Positions 7,982-17,335 are shown, counted from the first letter of the stretch. The stretch: DNA of 64,000 nt from Thermophagus xiamenensis (GCF_900112795.1 NZ_FONA01000001.1:1-64000), one strand, 5' to 3'. The notes: generated by a model not told the origin, from the sequence alone. A program made the numbers and translations.

Positions 7982-10288
7982 GTGAAAAGTTATCTCGAAC
8001 ATCTCAATGAAGCCCAACGAAAAGCGGTTGTTGAAACAGAAGGACCGGCCCTGATCATTGCCGGTGCCGGCTCAGGGAAAACACGCGTTCTCACCTACCG
8101 TATCGCTCATCTTATCAGTCAGGGCGTTCCGCCCTGGTCTATATTGGCTTTAACCTTTACCAATAAGGCGGCACGAGAAATTAAAGAACGCATCAGCCAT
8201 ATAGTAGGTCAGGAATTAGCCGCTAAAATATGGATGGGTACTTTCCACTCCATATTTGCCCGTATTTTACGGATGGAGGCCGAACACATCAATTTCCCCG
8301 GCACCTTTACCATTTACGACACCACCGATGCCAAAAGTCTTATCAACAGCATCCTAAAAAACATGAAGCTTAACAAGGAAAAAGCATACAAGCCGGGCAC
8401 CATCCTGGGGCGTATCTCTTCTGCCAAAAACGACTTGCTGGTACCGGCGGCGTATGCTCAGGATGCCAAACGTTCCATGGCCGATGCTGCTGCCAATATT
8501 CCCATGATGCCCGAGATTTATGAGCGCTACGTCCGCGAATGCCGGAAAGCCGGAGCCATGGACTTTGACGATCTGCTGCTTTACACCAATATTCTTTTTC
8601 GAGACCATCCCGAAGTTTTGGCCAACTATCAGGAACGTTTTCGATACATCCTGGTAGATGAGTACCAAGACACCAACTTCTCGCAATACCTCATCATCCG
8701 GAAATTGGCCGGAAAACACAAAAACATCTGTGTTGTGGGCGATGATGCCCAAAGCATTTACAGCTTCAGGGGGGCCCGCATCGAAAACATTCTGAACTTC
8801 CGAAACGATTATCCCGATTATAAACTTTTTAAGCTGGAACAAAACTATCGGTCGACCCAAACCATCGTTAATGCAGCCAACAGTGTCATTGAAAAAAACA
8901 CCGGGCAAATCAGGAAGAAGGTTTTTTCTCAAAACGATGAAGGCGCTAAAATTACTGTGATTCAGGCCCACTCTGATGTTGACGAGGGTTTTATTGTTGC
9001 CAACCACATCAATGAAATGCGGTTGCGGCACCGGTACCAATTTCAGGACTTTGCCATCCTTTACCGCACCAATGCCCAGTCCCGGATTTTTGAAGAAGCG
9101 CTCAGAAAAAAGAACATTCCCTATAAAATATACGGAGGCCTCTCTTTTTATCAACGAAAAGAAATTAAAGATATTCTGGCTTACCTTCGGCTGGCAGTAA
9201 ATCCGCACGATAATGAGGCACTGAAAAGGGTTATCAACTATCCGGCACGAGGCATTGGCAAAACCACGCTCGACAAACTGGAAGCTTTGGCCAACCATTA
9301 CAACGTTAGTTTGTGGAATGTTTTAACCAACCCGGGGCTGCCACAAGCAGGCTTCCATTCCGGAACCGTAAAAAAACTTAATGCCTTTACAAACCTTATT
9401 TCCGGCTTCATCAGCCAGGTGCCCAACATGTCGGCCTTTGATATTACAAACGAAATTGCCTCTCAAAGTGGAATATTAAAGGAGTTACACCAGGATAAAT
9501 CGCACGAGAGTCAAACACGTTTGGAAAACCTGGAAGAGCTTTTTAACGCCATCCGCGAATTTTCTGACAATAAGGAGGAGAGCGGCGAAAATAACGGGTT
9601 GGTAGATTTTCTGCAGGAAGTGTCGTTACTTACCGACCAGGATACTGAAAAACCCGACGATATCAATAAAGTAACCCTCATGACCATCCATTCGGCAAAA
9701 GGGTTGGAATTTAAAACCGTGTATATTGTTGGAATCGAAGAAGGATTGTTCCCTTCAGCCATGGCCTCAACCAGTGAGGCCGGACTGGAAGAAGAACGTC
9801 GCCTTTTTTACGTTGCCCTCACCCGGGCGCAGGAAAGAGCTACATTAACCTTTGCCAGAAGTCGGTATAAGTTTGGAGAATTAACCTTTGCGCGCCCCAG
9901 TCGGTTCCTTGGCGAAATAGACCAATCCTATCTTGACATTTCGGCAGGTGCCAACAGCTTTGACCCTGCCAATGCCTTTTCGTCAGTATCCGAAAGGTCC
10001 GAAAGAAAATCTTTTAACCTTAAGCGCAACAACGTATCGAAACCGCAGTTCCGTTTCTCGGAAGAAAAACTAAAAAAACAGTCAGCTTCACCCTCATTCC
10101 ATTTTTCAGACCATGACTCTTCATCGCAAATTCAACCCGGTGTCATTGTTGAACACCAGCGTTTTGGCCGCGGAAAAGTCATTCAGGTAGAAGGTGAGGA
10201 GCCCAATATCAAAGCAACGGTAGATTTTACAAATGCCGGAAAGAAACAATTACTATTAAAATTTGCCAAACTAAAAATAATCACTTAG
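7982..10288 (+). CDS. pcrA: ATP-dependent DNA helicase, UvrD/PcrA type (superfamily 1)
   Basis: 768 residues starting at GTG 7982. All SF1A motifs are visible in order: Walker A AGAGSGKTRVLTYR (28-40), Ia ALTFTNKAAREIKER, Walker B ILVDEYQDTN, III VVGDDAQSIYSFRGA, IV LEQNYRS, V LMTIHSAKGLEFK, VI YVALTRAQERATL. UvrD/PcrA translocates 3'-5' on single strands and works in nucleotide excision repair, mismatch repair and removal of RecA or stalled complexes. The C-terminal tail ends in a Tudor-like segment (IVEHQRFGRGKVIQVEG) typical of PcrA, used to contact RNA polymerase. Transcribed alone; a hairpin at 10498 lies well downstream. A long open frame on the opposite strand (8354-9298) is a composition shadow. 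Confidence 0.93.
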   Translation: MKSYLEHLNEAQRKAVVETEGPALIIAGAGSGKTRVLTYRIAHLISQGVPPWSILALTFTNKAAREIKERISHIVGQELAAKIWMGTFHSIFARILRMEAEHINFPGTFTIYDTTDAKSLINSILKNMKLNKEKAYKPGTILGRISSAKNDLLVPAAYAQDAKRSMADAAANIPMMPEIYERYVRECRKAGAMDFDDLLLYTNILFRDHPEVLANYQERFRYILVDEYQDTNFSQYLIIRKLAGKHKNICVVGDDAQSIYSFRGARIENILNFRNDYPDYKLFKLEQNYRSTQTIVNAANSVIEKNTGQIRKKVFSQNDEGAKITVIQAHSDVDEGFIVANHINEMRLRHRYQFQDFAILYRTNAQSRIFEEALRKKNIPYKIYGGLSFYQRKEIKDILAYLRLAVNPHDNEALKRVINYPARGIGKTTLDKLEALANHYNVSLWNVLTNPGLPQAGFHSGTVKKLNAFTNLISGFISQVPNMSAFDITNEIASQSGILKELHQDKSHESQTRLENLEELFNAIREFSDNKEESGENNGLVDFLQEVSLLTDQDTEKPDDINKVTLMTIHSAKGLEFKTVYIVGIEEGLFPSAMASTSEAGLEEERRLFYVALTRAQERATLTFARSRYKFGELTFARPSRFLGEIDQSYLDISAGANSFDPANAFSSVSERSERKSFNLKRNNVSKPQFRFSEEKLKKQSASPSFHFSDHDSSSQIQPGVIVEHQRFGRGKVIQVEGEEPNIKATVDFTNAGKKQLLLKFAKLKIIT

Positions 10289-10647
10289 CTTTGCAACAGC
10301 AATAATCTGCAATGCCTTACAACCACAAAGTTTATTTTCACTTGCCGGAAAATACATACTGGAAATAACATTTTTTTCTACGAACGTAAATTTTTTAATG
10401 TAAAAGTCGATATTTGCAGCTCAATTTTATCAGCTCATACGTTTTAATTGTATTAGCTGATAACAGAAAAATATACTTTTTACTATCGATCAATTATCTC
10501 AGGAATTTCTATTCCTGAGTTTTCTCCCGATTAGTAAAAAGCGATATCTATAAATTAATTCTTTATAAAAATTGCTGTGGTGCACAAAAATTCTTTTTAA
10601 GGAGAAGCTGACCGTTTAACAGCCATGTCTAATATTTCTTAAATTTT
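10289..10647. other. Intergenic region between pcrA and the DUF4290 gene
   Basis: 359 bp, AT-rich. The only clear structure is the hairpin at 10498-10523. No small gene was recognised. The stretch 10540-10640 probably holds the promoter of the DUF4290-murA pair, but no convincing box could be picked. Confidence 0.5.
10498..10523 (+). terminator. Hairpin with short T run
   Basis: Perfect 9-bp stem CTCAGGAAT / ATTCCTGAG around a TTCT loop, followed by TTTT. It lies 210 bp after the pcrA stop and 125 bp before the next gene, so it may end a long pcrA transcript or act in the leader of the next unit. The T run is short, so termination is uncertain. Confidence 0.5.
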
Positions 10648-11253
10648 ATGGATTATAATTCAAACCGAAAGAAGTTGGTTTTGCCTGAATATGGCCGTCA
10701 TATTCAGAAAATGGTAGATTACGCCTGTACAATAGAGGACAAAGAAGAGAGAACACGTGTTGCCAAAGCCATTATCGGCGTAATGGGGAACCTTTTTCCC
10801 CACTTGAGAGATATCAATGACTTTAAACACAAGTTATGGGATCATTTAGCCATTATGGCCGATTTTAAACTGGATATAGATTATCCGTTCGATCCCCCCA
10901 AAAGAGAAAAATTTCAGGAACATCCAAGGCGTATTCCTTACAATCAGGGAAACATTACCTACAAACATTACGGCCGTATAGTGGAACGGATGATTCATGA
11001 AGCTACAAAAATGGAAGATGGGCCGCTCAAACGCCATTTAATTATGCTCCTGGGCAACCACATGAAAAAGTCGCTCTCTAACTGGAATAAGGATAATGCT
11101 ACGGACGAACGTATTTTGAGTGACATCAAAAAACTTTCCAGAGGTAAATTACAGATTGATGAGCAAGCCCGCATCGCCGATTATCGCGAACATCAGTCCA
11201 GCAACAACAACCATGGGCGAAACAGAAAAAAACATATTCGCAAAAACAATTAA
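10648..11253 (+). CDS. DUF4290 family protein
   Basis: 201 residues with the pattern of the Bacteroidota-specific DUF4290 family: LPEYGRHIQKMVDYA, then AIIGVMGNLFPHLRD, FKHKLWDHLAIM and YPFDPP. It is mostly helical, without signal peptide or membrane segment, and has a basic, low-complexity tail rich in Asn, His, Arg and Lys (NNNHGRNRKKHIRKNN). The family has no established function that I know of. It sits 30 bp before murA, an arrangement seen in this phylum, which suggests co-transcription with a cell-wall gene and perhaps a role tied to envelope growth (inference only). Confidence 0.85.
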   Translation: MDYNSNRKKLVLPEYGRHIQKMVDYACTIEDKEERTRVAKAIIGVMGNLFPHLRDINDFKHKLWDHLAIMADFKLDIDYPFDPPKREKFQEHPRRIPYNQGNITYKHYGRIVERMIHEATKMEDGPLKRHLIMLLGNHMKKSLSNWNKDNATDERILSDIKKLSRGKLQIDEQARIADYREHQSSNNNHGRNRKKHIRKNN

Positions 11254-11283
11254 ATCCTTCACCAAACCTTTTCTCCACAAAGC

Positions 11284-12588
11284 ATGAGTAGTTTTGAAGT
11301 CATTGGGGGCCGTCCAATTAAAGGGGAAATAACTCCTCAAGGTGCAAAAAACGAAGCTCTTCAGGTTATTTGCGCCACATTGCTTACAAAAGAGACGGTT
11401 ATCATCGATAACTTACCGGACATTCTGGATGTTAAAAACCTAATTCATTTAGTTTCTGACCTGGGTGTCGAAACCCAAAAGCTTTCTGACCGAAAATACA
11501 GCTTTAGGGCGCAAAACATCAATCTGGATTATCTAAAGACCCGGGAGTTTAAGAAAAGAGCCGCCGCCCTGCGGGGATCCATTATGATTATGGGACCTTT
11601 ATTGGCGCGATTCAAAAAGGCGTTTTTCCCAAAACCCGGTGGCGACAAAATTGGCCGGCGCCGACTGGATACGCACTTCTATGGCTTTGAAAAACTGGGT
11701 GCTTCGTTTGATTTCGATTCTGAAGAGTTCTTTTATACGGTTCATGCCGATAAACTTAAAGGAGCCTACATGCTTTTGGATGAAGCCTCGGTTACAGGTA
11801 CAGCCAACATTATCATGACAGCCGTTCTAACACCGGGCACAACCACCATCTACAACGCAGCGTGTGAACCCTACGTTCAGCAATTATGTAAAATGTTGAA
11901 TTCCATGGGTGCTCGTATTAATGGTATCGGCTCCAACCTGCTGACCATCGAAGGCGTTTCTGAACTAAATGGTTGTGAACATCGTATTTTGTCAGATATA
12001 ATAGAAATAGGAAGTTTCATTGGTCTGGCAGCCATGACAGGCGGAGAAATCACCATTAAGGAAGCCAACACAGAGCATCTGGGTGTCATCCCGTTGGCAT
12101 TTAGAAGAATGGGAATAGAAATGGAAATCCGCAACAACGAAATTTACATTCCGCCCAATCAACGCTACACCATAGAAACCTTCATCGATGGTTCCATAAT
12201 GACAATTTCCGATGCTCCGTGGCCCGGTCTCACCCCCGACCTGTTAAGTGTTTTTTTGGTGGTAGCTACGCAAGCCAATGGCAGTGTGCTTATTCACCAA
12301 AAAATGTTTGAAAGCAGATTGTTCTTCGTAGATAAGTTAATTGATATGGGTGCTCGCATCATACTGTGTGACCCACACAGAGCTACCGTCATCGGCCTTA
12401 ACCACGAAACACCCCTCAAAGGCAGCATTATGACCTCGCCGGATATAAGAGCCGGCGTGGCTTTGCTTATCGCGGCCCTTTCGGCTAAAGGAAAAAGCAT
12501 TATACACAATATTGAACAAATTGACCGCGGTTATGAACATATCGATAAAAGATTGAGAACTCTTGGAGCAGAGATTAAACGCATTTAA
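11284..12588 (+). CDS. murA: UDP-N-acetylglucosamine 1-carboxyvinyltransferase
   Basis: 434 residues, full length. MurA transfers enolpyruvate from PEP to UDP-GlcNAc, the first committed cytoplasmic step of peptidoglycan synthesis. The catalytic Lys22-Asn23 pair is in PQGAKNEALQ, and the two inside-out barrel domains are complete to ERGYEHIDKRLRTLGA-type ending (here DRGYEHIDKRLRTLGAEI). In the mobile loop, the Cys of Escherichia coli MurA (C115 in GGCAIG) is replaced by Asp121 (GGDKIG). A Cys-to-Asp change at this place is known to keep activity but prevent alkylation by fosfomycin. Probably co-transcribed with the DUF4290 gene 30 bp upstream. Confidence 0.95.
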   Translation: MSSFEVIGGRPIKGEITPQGAKNEALQVICATLLTKETVIIDNLPDILDVKNLIHLVSDLGVETQKLSDRKYSFRAQNINLDYLKTREFKKRAAALRGSIMIMGPLLARFKKAFFPKPGGDKIGRRRLDTHFYGFEKLGASFDFDSEEFFYTVHADKLKGAYMLLDEASVTGTANIIMTAVLTPGTTTIYNAACEPYVQQLCKMLNSMGARINGIGSNLLTIEGVSELNGCEHRILSDIIEIGSFIGLAAMTGGEITIKEANTEHLGVIPLAFRRMGIEMEIRNNEIYIPPNQRYTIETFIDGSIMTISDAPWPGLTPDLLSVFLVVATQANGSVLIHQKMFESRLFFVDKLIDMGARIILCDPHRATVIGLNHETPLKGSIMTSPDIRAGVALLIAALSAKGKSIIHNIEQIDRGYEHIDKRLRTLGAEIKRI

Positions 12589-12808
12589 AGAATATTTTCT
12601 TCAATAATCTACGCATGTTTGCCTTTTTTACAGCTTTTTAACTAAGCCGTAAGACTCTGTATATCAATAATTTGGATTTATTGGCCTAAAAAATAAAACT
12701 TTTTTTGTCATTTCCAACTTTTTCCCCTTCATATTTTCATGTTTTACAACATAGCTTTGTGCGCTCAAATCGTTACCCCGTCACATAAATCGGGTCATTC
12801 GTCTAAAA

Positions 12809-12843
12809 TTTGTCAGCTGTTTAAATAAATAGTCGAACCTTTG
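12809..12843 (+). promoter_or_regulatory. Possible Bacteroidota-type promoter
   Basis: TTTG (12809-12812), a 23-bp gap, then AACCTTTG (12836-12843), one base off TAnnTTTG, 23 bp before the start of the thioredoxin-fold gene. Pattern match by eye only. Confidence 0.35.
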
Positions 12844-12866
12844 CGGAGTAACAAACAGGGATTTAT

Positions 12867-13394
12867 ATGAAAAACAAGTTGTTATTAATTACCATTTTTG
12901 CAGGTATTCTATTCCTGTCTTTTGTCAATGGTACGCCAGAACCTCAGACAGGAACCGATATTGGCAACCGAATACCTGCTATTAACCAGCCTTTGGTTAA
13001 CGGAGCCCCATTTCACTCCGATAGCCTTAGAGGGAAAATGGTACTCTATGATTTTTGGGCCTCGTATGATGCGCCCTCAAGAATTGAAAGTGCAAGAAAA
13101 AAAGAGTTGTATCAGAAATATCACAACAAAGCATTCCTCAATGGTGAAAAATTTGTGATTGTCAGTATCTCACTCGACAGGTTCAAAACCCCGTTAATGG
13201 AGGTTATCGAAAATGATAGCCTGTTTGACATGTATCACATTTGTACATTTGAAGGCAGAGAATCGGAAATCGCCAAAATATTCAATACCACCGATGAAAT
13301 GAAAGACTATCTGGTGGATGGGGATGGGCGAGTAGTTGCGGTTGCCAACAATATCGACGACATCGATAAAAATCTGGCTCGATTGCAACGGTAA
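12867..13394 (+). CDS. Thioredoxin-fold (TlpA/redoxin-like) exported protein lacking the CxxC
   Basis: 175 residues with a signal peptide (MKNKLLLITIFAGILFLSFV) and a TlpA-like fold: IGNRIPAINQPLVNG, GKMVLYDFWASYDAPSR, FVIVSISLDR, then DYLVDGDGRVVAV. The active-site pattern of the family is WASWCAPCR; here it is WASYDAPSR, so both cysteines are gone (Asp68 and Ser71). It cannot act as a dithiol oxidoreductase and may be a binding or scaffolding relative of periplasmic TlpA proteins. Expressed alone, with a strong terminator hairpin behind it. The reading of family is firm; the role is unknown. Confidence 0.75.
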   Translation: MKNKLLLITIFAGILFLSFVNGTPEPQTGTDIGNRIPAINQPLVNGAPFHSDSLRGKMVLYDFWASYDAPSRIESARKKELYQKYHNKAFLNGEKFVIVSISLDRFKTPLMEVIENDSLFDMYHICTFEGRESEIAKIFNTTDEMKDYLVDGDGRVVAVANNIDDIDKNLARLQR

Positions 13395-13433
13395 TACCTA
13401 CAATTATTAATATTTTAATATTACTTTTGGCAG

Positions 13434-13475
13434 GCCAAAGACTGTGGAAAAATTTTTCATGGTCTTTGGCTTTTT
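13434..13475 (+). terminator. Rho-independent terminator
   Basis: Perfect outer stem GCCAAAGAC (13434-13442) / GTCTTTGGC (13462-13470), with an inner GAAAAA/TTTTTC stem, followed by TTTTT. It separates the thioredoxin-fold gene from grpE. Confidence 0.8.
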
Positions 13476-13520
13476 CTAATGCCAAAATGTCCCCCTTTTC
13501 AATATGGCAAAGAAATTGTA

Positions 13521-13528
13521 TAAATTTG
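13521..13528 (+). promoter_or_regulatory. Possible -7 box of the grpE-dnaJ promoter
   Basis: TAAATTTG is an exact TAnnTTTG match 27 bp before the grpE start. No good TTG partner was seen at the usual distance upstream, so confidence is limited. Confidence 0.4.
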
Positions 13529-13554
13529 TCCGCCACATTTAAACGTACCCTGAT

Positions 13555-14295
13555 ATGAGCAAGAAAAAAGAGACACAAAAGCAAGAAGAAAAAATAAATA
13601 AATCACAAACAAAGACAAACCATACTGAACAGGAACAACATACATCAAAACCTGAGCAACAGGTTGATGACATACCCGAGGTAAAAGAACCTCAGGAAGT
13701 TGAGGCAACTCAGGAAAGCGAACCTACTCAAAGCACCGAAACGCCTCAGAACGAAAAAATAGGTAAAGAAAATAAAGAGACCCAACCGGCTGATGAAGCT
13801 CAGTCAAAAGATAAGAAATGCGAAGAAGCCATACAGGACGCGCAGGATGAAAAAGAATTATTAAAAAGGCAATTGGAAGAGTTAAACGATAAACATTTGC
13901 GGCTCATTGCAGAGTATGATAATTTCCGCAAGCGCACACTCAAAGAAAAAATGGAGCTGTCGAAAAGTGCCGGTGAAAGTGTTTTATTAGGGCTTTTACC
14001 TGTGATAGATGATTTTGACCGTGCTTTGGAGCATATTGATTCTGCCAAAGACATTAATGCTGTTAAAGAGGGTATAAATCTTATTTACAATAAATTCCAA
14101 AACTTTTTGAAACAACAGGGCGTAACCGAAATCGAAACCAAAGAGCAGGAATTTGACAGCGAAACACATGAAGCCGTTACTAAAATCCCTGCGCCTTCCG
14201 AAGAGTTGAAAGGTAAAATCATTGACTGTATTCAAAAAGGATACAAGCTCAATGACAAAGTAATACGCTATCCCAAAGTTGTCGTAGGCGAATAA
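13555..14295 (+). CDS. grpE: Nucleotide exchange factor GrpE
   Basis: 246 residues. The GrpE core covers about residues 95-246: a long coiled coil (EKELLKRQLEELNDKHLRLI), AEYDNFRKRTLKEK, LLPVIDDFDRALEH, a four-helix bundle, and the beta wing ending VIRYPKVVVGE. GrpE dimers release ADP from DnaK and act as a thermosensor. The first ~95 residues are an unusually long, charged, low-complexity tail rich in Glu, Gln, Lys and Thr, probably disordered; such N-terminal extensions occur in Bacteroidota GrpE. It lies 15 bp before dnaJ, forming a chaperone operon; dnaK is not in the window. Confidence 0.95.
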   Translation: MSKKKETQKQEEKINKSQTKTNHTEQEQHTSKPEQQVDDIPEVKEPQEVEATQESEPTQSTETPQNEKIGKENKETQPADEAQSKDKKCEEAIQDAQDEKELLKRQLEELNDKHLRLIAEYDNFRKRTLKEKMELSKSAGESVLLGLLPVIDDFDRALEHIDSAKDINAVKEGINLIYNKFQNFLKQQGVTEIETKEQEFDSETHEAVTKIPAPSEELKGKIIDCIQKGYKLNDKVIRYPKVVVGE

Positions 14296-14310
14296 AACCA
14301 AACCATTATC

Positions 14311-15462
14311 ATGTCAAAAAGAGATTATTACGAAATACTTGAGGTTCCCAGAAATGCCAGCGCAGAGGAGATAAAAAAGGCTTACCGAAAGAAGGCCCTG
14401 AAGTATCACCCCGACCGCAACCCGGGTGATAAAGAAGCCGAGAATAAGTTTAAAGAAGCGGCTGAAGCCTACGAAGTCCTTAGCAATCCGGAAAAAAGAC
14501 AGCGTTATGACCAATTTGGGCATGCAGGAGTGGGAGGTGCTTCTTCCGGCGGATTTGGCGAGGGTGGAATGACCATAGAAGACATTTTTGCCCATTTTGG
14601 CGATATTTTTGGCGGAGGTTTTGGCAGTTTTGGAGGGTTTGGTGGTTTCGGAGGTTCTTCGCGCGGAGGACGCAAAGTCAGTAAAGGTTCCAATTTAAGA
14701 GTTAAAGTAAAATTAACGCTCCGGGAAATTGCCAATGGCGTAGAAAAGAAAATCAAAGTCAAAAAATACGGGGCGTGTGACCACTGTAACGGCACAGGTG
14801 CTGCCAACGGCACGGCCTATTCTACTTGTTCAACATGCGGAGGTAGTGGTAGGGTTACCAGAATTTCGAACACCATTCTGGGGCAAATGCAAACGACCTC
14901 TACCTGTCCAACATGTAACGGCGATGGACGTACCATAACGCAAAAATGTGCGCATTGTAATGGTGAAGGGGTCATCAGAAAAGAAGAAATTATCAGCATC
15001 AATATTCCTGCCGGAGTGGAAGAAGGCATGCAACTGTCGGTTTCCGGCAAAGGAAATGCTGCACGGCGCGGAGGTATTAACGGCGACCTGTTGGTCCTCA
15101 TCGAAGAAGAAAAACACCCGGAACTCAGGCGGGAAGGGTCCAACCTTGTTTACGATTTAATGCTAAGTATTCCTGATGCCATTTTAGGTACAGCCGCAGA
15201 AATACCTACGGTTGACGGAAAGGTTAAAGTAAAAATAGAACCCGGCACTCAACCCGGGAAAATATTGCGTCTGAGAGGGAAAGGTCTGCCTGAGGTGAAC
15301 AGTTATCATCATGGCGACCTGTTGGTAAAAATTAACGTTTGGATTCCTTCTGCTGTCTCAAAGGATGAAAAGAAAACGTTGGAAAAAATGAAAAATTCAC
15401 CTTCTTTCTCACCAAAAAAAGAACAAAACGGGTTCTTTAACAAGATGAAGGATATCTTTTAA
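14311..15462 (+). CDS. dnaJ: Chaperone protein DnaJ
   Basis: 383 residues with the complete type I layout: J domain ([23 protein letters not shown] in KYHPDRNPG), a Gly/Phe-rich linker ([15 protein letters not shown]), four CxxCxGxG zinc-finger repeats ([32 protein letters not shown]) and the C-terminal substrate-binding domains ([19 protein letters not shown]). DnaJ delivers unfolded clients to DnaK and stimulates its ATPase. It follows grpE by 15 bp and is surely co-transcribed with it. Confidence 0.97.
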   Translation: MSKRDYYEILEVPRNASAEEIKKAYRKKALKYHPDRNPGDKEAENKFKEAAEAYEVLSNPEKRQRYDQFGHAGVGGASSGGFGEGGMTIEDIFAHFGDIFGGGFGSFGGFGGFGGSSRGGRKVSKGSNLRVKVKLTLREIANGVEKKIKVKKYGACDHCNGTGAANGTAYSTCSTCGGSGRVTRISNTILGQMQTTSTCPTCNGDGRTITQKCAHCNGEGVIRKEEIISINIPAGVEEGMQLSVSGKGNAARRGGINGDLLVLIEEEKHPELRREGSNLVYDLMLSIPDAILGTAAEIPTVDGKVKVKIEPGTQPGKILRLRGKGLPEVNSYHHGDLLVKINVWIPSAVSKDEKKTLEKMKNSPSFSPKKEQNGFFNKMKDIF

Positions 15463-15768
15463 ATTACCTCTATCGGTTTTAGTAGCAAAGCCGGCAACCT
15501 AACACTCAACAGGAGATGCCGACCAACGGTTTGTGAGAGAAAAAGGTTTAATTAACTTAACAGCTCCGTTTTCAGCCAGGATGGTTTTTCCATCAACAGA
15601 GGTGTGAGTGTTAAAAACCTGACATAAAAAATTTTAACAATATATCATCAAAACCGTACACGAATATAATATTTAAGCAAATACAACACTAAGACCATAA
15701 TATTATAAAAACGGGCTCCTTTGAGTTTCCGTTTTTTTTATATCTTTTGCGCAAAATTTTTCGAAACC
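15463..15768. other. Intergenic region between dnaJ and oxyR
   Basis: 306 bp. A weak hairpin near 15709-15738 (AAAACGG / CCGTTTTTT around a 12-base loop) could end the grpE-dnaJ transcript. An open TTG-started extension of oxyR into 15721 is not used because the ATG at 15769 gives the family N-terminus. No gene is seen. Confidence 0.45.
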
Positions 15769-16701
15769 ATGAACATTCAGCAACTGGAATACATCGTGGC
15801 CCTTGATGACCACCGACATTTTGTGGAGGCAGCCGAAAGCTGCCACATCACGCAGCCTACCCTTACCATGCAGGTAAAAAAATTGGAGGATGAAATCGGT
15901 GTGCAAATTTTTAATCGGGCTAAAAAACCGATTGAACCCACACCGGCAGGAGAAGAAATTATCATTCGGGCCCGACAAATTTTAAGGGAAATAGCTGAAT
16001 TACGCAATTTCGTTTCTAACGAACAAAAAAGTATTGAGGGAGAATTCAGACTAGGAATTATACCTACTCTGGCACCCTATCTTATTCCCAGATTTCTGCC
16101 TCAATTTGTTAAAGACAACCCTAAAACCCATCTGCATATCGAAGAAATTGAGTCGGAACAATTGCTCAAAGCCCTTCACAACGACCGTATTGACCTGGGT
16201 CTGATGGTAACACCCGCTGAAGAACGTCAAATTCGGGAAATACCCCTCTTTTACGAGCCTTTTCTTTTCTATGCCCCGTACGACCATCCCTATATGCATA
16301 ACGAGTTGATTGATGACAAGTCGCTGGACCCGGCTAAAGTATTGGTTTTGACTGAAGGCCACTGTTTTAGAAATCAAACTCTTGATATTTGCGGAAAAAA
16401 CCGGCAAAACAACAACGCTTTCGGCTTCTTTTATGAAAGCGGGTCTATAGAGGCTCTCAAGTCTATGGTCAAAAAAGGCATCGGATATACACTGGTTCCC
16501 GAACTCTCGGTTGACCCTTTAACCGATAAACCCTTTGTTCGAAGATTTGCTGAACCCGAACCGGTACGGGAAGTCAGCATCGTGGTTCATCAAAATTTCA
16601 CACGCGAACTTCTCGTTGAAAAACTCAAAGAAGCTATCCTCGACAACCTACCGGATAATTTCAAAAAAACCAAATCATTCAAAAAAATTAAATGGAGATA
16701 A
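15769..16701 (+). CDS. oxyR: LysR-type peroxide sensor OxyR
   Basis: 310 residues from the ATG at 15769 (MNIQQLEYIVALDDHRHF), which fits the LysR N-terminus exactly. A winged helix-turn-helix (residues 1-60, CHITQPTLTMQVKKLEDEIG) is followed by the LysR effector domain. The redox pair is present: EGHCFRNQTLDIC, with the cysteines at 199 and 208, the same numbers as Escherichia coli OxyR. Peroxide converts them to a disulfide, turning the tetramer into an activator of catalase, peroxidase and iron-sequestering genes. It stands alone. Together with superoxide dismutase it indicates an oxidative stress response. Confidence 0.93.
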   Translation: MNIQQLEYIVALDDHRHFVEAAESCHITQPTLTMQVKKLEDEIGVQIFNRAKKPIEPTPAGEEIIIRARQILREIAELRNFVSNEQKSIEGEFRLGIIPTLAPYLIPRFLPQFVKDNPKTHLHIEEIESEQLLKALHNDRIDLGLMVTPAEERQIREIPLFYEPFLFYAPYDHPYMHNELIDDKSLDPAKVLVLTEGHCFRNQTLDICGKNRQNNNAFGFFYESGSIEALKSMVKKGIGYTLVPELSVDPLTDKPFVRRFAEPEPVREVSIVVHQNFTRELLVEKLKEAILDNLPDNFKKTKSFKKIKWR

Positions 16702-17335
16702 CCTACCCCAACAATTAAATTGCCCAAATTTTATGTCCCTCAACCCATGAAATACCGGCAATGAGGTGTTGTAATATATCCATTTCGCACTCTAAAGCTT
16801 TATTGAACCAAAACAAACTGCCAATGAAGCAGTCTCAACATTCAATACTTGATAGTAACTGACAATGATTCAGTCGCACTATTCAATGTTTGAATCACAA
16901 CTATCAATGCGTCAGCCACAACCTTAAACGACTGAACAAAAACTGTCAATGCGTCAGCTCTATACTTTGATGATTAGGCAGAAACTGTCAATGCGTCAGT
17001 CGTTGGGTTCAATTCTTAAAGTTAAACTGTCAATGCGTCAGGCAAAACCTTCTGTGATTGAATACAAACTGCAAATGCGTCAGTTATCGCATTAAAAGAA
17101 CAACCACAAATAAAAAATGAATCAATTCCCCTGTCAAATGGCTGACTTTAAACTGGCAGGGGGACAGCCGCCACGTTAAATGACAAACTATAGAATTTAG
17201 CCGAACCAATTGCTGGAATATTGAATTGCATCGACCTTAAAAAACACCGTCAGCGGGAAAGATTTAGGCCCTTTGTTCCGGAATATAGCAAACAGCTATC
17301 TTATCACATCCATTTTTGTTAAAAAAAGTAAATAC
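16702..17335. other. Long intergenic region before the trp promoter
   Basis: Apart from the 42-bp-period array (16815-17168), no gene longer than about 50 codons and no RNA gene is recognisable. A short open frame within the array (about 16929-17093) encodes repeated KLSMRQ and is treated under the array. Confidence 0.6.
16815..17168 (+). repeat. Array of nine ~19-bp motifs at a 42-bp period
   Basis: Consensus AAACTGTCAATGCGTCAGT. Motif starts: 16815, 16856, 16898, 16940, 16982, 17024, 17066, then degenerate copies in the same phase at 17108 and 17150. Spacing is 41 once and 42 otherwise. The ~23-bp spacers are much less alike. Read in frame, each good motif encodes K/Q-L-S/P/T/Q-M-R/K/I-Q, and copies at 16940-17066 share one open frame of about 50 codons, whereas a stop and a one-base shift break the earlier copies. 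It lies between oxyR and the trp operon leader. Confidence 0.8.

Noticed and set aside
8354-9298. 314-residue frame on the minus strand within pcrA
   Set aside because: It lies fully inside a gene with all helicase motifs, has no recognisable domain, and reflects codon composition of the sense strand.
15721-15768. TTG start for oxyR
   Set aside because: It adds 16 residues before the canonical LysR N-terminus, and the ATG at 15769 gives cysteine numbering identical to the Escherichia coli protein.
16815-17168. CRISPR array
   Set aside because: The repeats are only ~19 bp with 23-bp spacers, they vary in sequence, no cas gene is near, and spacers share weak similarity with each other.
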